A stretch of 64,000 bases of DNA from Hymenobacter radiodurans (GTDB lineage Bacteria > Bacteroidota > Bacteroidia > Cytophagales > Hymenobacteraceae), in NCBI RefSeq assembly GCF_004355185.1, contig NZ_CP037922.1, positions 3,380,001 to 3,444,000 of the forward strand. The letters are read 5' to 3'. Both the position numbers and the translations under genes were made by a program. The first letter of the stretch is position 1; each line of letters begins with the position of its first letter. Shown here one piece after another: positions 62,036-64,000 of the stretch. The notes beneath the pieces are model-generated. The model was not told the DNA's origin. It ran no database searches and was given only the letters and a program-made list of their open reading frames with translations.

Positions 62036-62312
62036 CATCCTAAAAAGCCGTTTTTAAGTTACTGGGGGCTTTTTTACAATCTAAAATCGGTTTTTATGAA
62101 AAGAGTGGTAAACCGTGGTAGAGGTTTTGCCAAAATGTCAGGCTCTGTTTTGGAGCGACTCGCAAGCATATCCGCCGCAGCGGATTGCTTCCCTCATGCT
62201 CACTCTTCAAATCCTTTATCTACTTCTGCATCAAGCATTGCAGCGTGCAGACGCGCATTCAGGCTCCCTCTATCCTGCACCTTTTCTAGCGCATTTTGCA
62301 AGCTTCATATCG

Positions 62313-62320
62313 TATCTTTG
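62313..62320 (+). promoter_or_regulatory. -7 element, start codon 5 nt downstream
   Basis: TATCTTTG (TAnnTTTG), with the GTG at 62326 after five bases; possibly leaderless. Confidence 0.5.
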
Positions 62321-62325
62321 CACTC

Positions 62326-62775
62326 GTGAAGCGCCCACTTACACATCGGATTTTTAGCGGTCTGCTGGCCCTGCTCATCCTCGCCGCATCGGTGGGGCTC
62401 ACGGTGCAGCGGCGTACTTGCCACATTAGCGGGAGGAGCACGGCTAACTTCACCTTCAGTGCAGCCCTTGATGCGTGCCAGCCGAACAACGAAGCGCTCC
62501 ATTGTAGCGCCTCCGCTACCTCGCAGTGGCGGCAAGCCTGCTGCGACCTTGCCACCGATTTACACAAGCTAAACGCACCCGCTCCCGCTACGCTGGGGGG
62601 CAAATTTTTGGCTGGTCCAGCTATTAATACGTGGGCCACTTCTTCCGTTTGGCCACCTGTTCCGGCGGCGCTTCTGCTGGCGCAAGCAGCTTACCGCTGG
62701 TATGCTAGCGACGCCTCGCCTCCACCCCGAGCAGGCCGCTTGTTGCTCGCTTTTGGCTGCATTTTGGTAGTATAA
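62326..62775 (+). CDS. HYC_CC_PP-like small secreted protein
   Basis: This is a protein of about 149 residues from the GTG at 62326 (VKRPLTHRIF). A signal segment (SGLLALLILAASVGLTV) is followed by QRRTCHISGRST, in the place where relatives have HYC, then a Cys pair in RQACCDLATDL. The closing part is Pro- and Ala-rich. Such small proteins often lie next to a TonB receptor, as here; a metal-related role has been suggested for some but is unproven. The G6 copy at 62593-62609 encodes TLGGKFL. Confidence 0.7.
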   Translation: MKRPLTHRIFSGLLALLILAASVGLTVQRRTCHISGRSTANFTFSAALDACQPNNEALHCSASATSQWRQACCDLATDLHKLNAPAPATLGGKFLAGPAINTWATSSVWPPVPAALLLAQAAYRWYASDASPPPRAGRLLLAFGCILVV

Positions 62776-62877
62776 AGTCTCTCCTATTCTCTGGCCTAGC
62801 TGAACTGTATCGGCTTAGGCATGCGGATCATTTAGCTCCGCCATTGCTTTAGGAAATACTTCTACCTCTTTCTGTCA

Positions 62878-64000
62878 TGAATTTCTTTTCAGGGCGCAAC
62901 TTACTGGCGCTGGGGGCTTTTTGCTACTCTTCAGCCAACCAGCGGCCGCCCAAACTCCGGCCAGCTTGCTCATACGTGGGCAGGTGACCGACGCCCCTGC
63001 CGCGGCTCCATTGCCCGGCGCTGTAGTACGCTGGCTCGAAGAGCCTGCGGGTGCTACCACCACCGATGCGGGGGCATTTTTAGCATCCTGCGACCCGCCC
63101 GTGGTGACTCTAACCGTCTTATTATTCAAGCCTTAGGCTACCGGCCCGACACGGTTATTGTAGGAGCCACGGAGCAACTCTTTGTGCGGATGGCCCTGCG
63201 CCGCTCTGCCGAGCTAGGCGAGGTGCGCGTAGAAGAACGAGCGCCTTCTTACTCTGGCATTACTCCTACCAATACGCAGGTCATTACCAGCCGCGACCTA
63301 ACTAAGTCGGCCTGCTGCAACTTGGCGGAGAGCTTCGAAACCAACGCCGCGGTTGAAGTTTCGACCACTGATGCAGTATCGGGGGCCAAGCAGATTCAGC
63401 TATTAGGCCTGGATGGGGCTTATTCTCTGCTTACGGTAGATAATCTGCCGGCTCTGCGTGGCCTAGCTACGCCGTACCGACTAAGCTATCTGGCTGGCCC
63501 CTGGATCGAGAGTATCGACATTATCAAGGGCATGGGCTCGGTGGTGAACGGCTACGAAAGCATGGCCGGCCAGGTGAATGTGCGCCTGCAAGATCCCGCC
63601 AAAACCGACCGTTTGCTCTTCAATGCGTACGTCAACGACCTCGGCAAATTCGATCTTAATCTCAACCTCTCGGCCCCCGTCAATAAGAAACTCAGCACGG
63701 CTCTCCTCCTCCACTCCGATCACCTCGGCCGCCGCGTCGACCGCAACAAGGACAACTTTCTGGATTTGCCTTTGGCCACTCAATTCAACGTGTTCAATAA
63801 GTGGAAATACCAATCGGGCAACGGCATTGTGAGCGAATTGGGGCTTGGTGCTCTGCGCGAAACCCGCCAGGGCGGGCAGGTAGGGTTCCGGGAAGAAGCG
63901 GGTAACCCTTACTACGGCACCTCTCTCCAGACGGACCGCTACACAGGCTTTTCCAAAACCTCTTACACCTGGCCCGGCCGGCCCTATCAGAGCCTAGGCC
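62878..64000 (+). pseudogene. TonB-dependent receptor, 3' end outside window, two one-base frameshifts
   Basis: From the ATG at 62878 (MNFFSGRNLLAL) the frame breaks twice, at GGGGG runs 62912-62916 and 63070-63074. Adding one G at each gives a continuous protein: signal peptide LLLFSQPAAA|QT, a carboxypeptidase-like domain (LLIRGQVTDAPAAAPLPGAV, then DAGGIFSILRPARG and IIQALGYRPDTVIV), and a plug (SCCNLAESFETNAAVEVSTT, QLLGLDGAYSLLTVDNLPAL, IESIDIIKGMGSVVNGYESM) that is open to the end of the window. Both restored sites are copies of the G6 motif. The rest of the barrel lies beyond 64000. Either both are undercalls or the gene is decaying; the otherwise clean frame favours undercalls. Confidence 0.88.

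Larger units (their letters stand above)
61941..62325. other. 385-bp divergent regulatory region, mraZ versus the 62326 gene
   Basis: It contains the mraZ promoter and operators (minus strand), a five-G motif copy at 62070 (ACTGGGGGCTTTTTT), two further TGGT repeats 10 bp apart on the plus strand (62106, 62116) and the -7 element of the 62326 gene. No gene was found inside. Confidence 0.7.
741..62609. repeat. Dispersed motif CTGGGGGGC + A/T tract, about 45 copies
   Basis: Sites with six or more Gs by eye. G-rich on plus strand (start): 9357, 9638, 12821, 14983, 20871, 22172, 23569, 25679, 28772, 29459, 31111, 32654, 38430, 42329, 47259, 50583, 53609, 57182, 58481, 60442, 62593. C-rich on plus strand: 741, 975, 4516 (variant), 6546, 15435, 15590, 16381, 18236, 19451, 25279, 28508, 31161, 32241, 32927, 33616, 34531 (weak), 38918, 41027, 41482, 42038, 45275, 50353, 53016, 56800. 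Five-G versions occur in terminators and at frameshift points (52232, 55987, 62912, 63070; near-motif at 61489). Most are inside genes, in all frames. Confidence 0.85.

Noticed and set aside
1..64000. CRISPR, tRNA, rRNA, insertion sequence or prophage
   Set aside because: I saw no regular spacer array, no tRNA-like cloverleaf that I could support, and no transposase, integrase or phage gene.

Overview
The window looks like chromosomal DNA of a Bacteroidota bacterium of the Cytophagales, most probably Hymenobacter or a close relative. The evidence is the Bacteroidota-type promoters (TTG - about 19-20 nt - TAnnTTTG), the near absence of Shine-Dalgarno sequences, two proteins with type IX secretion (T9SS) C-terminal domains (a type A sorting signal on a subtilase and a gliding-motility-type domain), three TonB-dependent outer-membrane receptors, a three-gene sdhCAB operon and a complete Bacteroidota-style dcw cluster. 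The genus is inferred from protein style only. I saw no rRNA, tRNA, CRISPR array, prophage or insertion sequence.

Layout. 1-4.3 kb: end of a secreted fasciclin protein, three small hydrophilic acidic proteins, two GNAT acetyltransferases and a tandem universal stress protein. 4.4-16 kb: a TonB receptor, a frameshifted hydrolase, a PQQ-type sugar dehydrogenase, several uncharacterised secreted or membrane proteins and a LytS/LytR-type two-component pair. 16-33.5 kb: mostly single-gene metabolism and secretion, comprising PaaN-type aldehyde dehydrogenase, a T9SS subtilase, an orphan UmuD-like protease, aconitase, a TlpA-like lipoprotein, P450, a HAD enzyme, polyprenyl synthase, a hydrolase with folK, and fabD. 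33.7-45.5 kb: a giant gliding-type secreted protein, sdhCAB, an FMN reductase, a CLC transporter with fluoride-type motifs, a second TonB receptor and a 54-residue lipoprotein. 45.5-61.9 kb: the dcw division and wall cluster, all on the minus strand and transcribed mraZ-rsmH-ftsL-ftsI-murE-mraY-murD-ftsW-murG-murC-ftsQ-ftsA-ftsZ. 62.3-64 kb: a small HYC_CC_PP-like secreted protein and the start of a third TonB receptor that runs off the window.

The most unusual feature is a dispersed motif, CTGGGGGGC followed by an A/T tract (reverse complement: A/T tract, GCCCCCCAG). It occurs about 45 times, in both orientations, in all reading frames, between genes and inside terminators, where two copies can face each other. 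Its density and habit resemble DNA-uptake sequences, though no function is known.

The G-run of this motif is also where reading frames break. One missing G in a run that should hold six explains broken frames in ftsW, murE, mraZ (near-motif) and twice in the last TonB receptor. Two further one-base frameshifts lie in other short G/C runs. As ftsW and murE are essential, I read most of these as homopolymer undercalls; true slippage is the alternative.

The dcw cluster is headed by a well-formed promoter overlapped by three TGGT repeats at exact 10-bp spacing, which look like MraZ operators.
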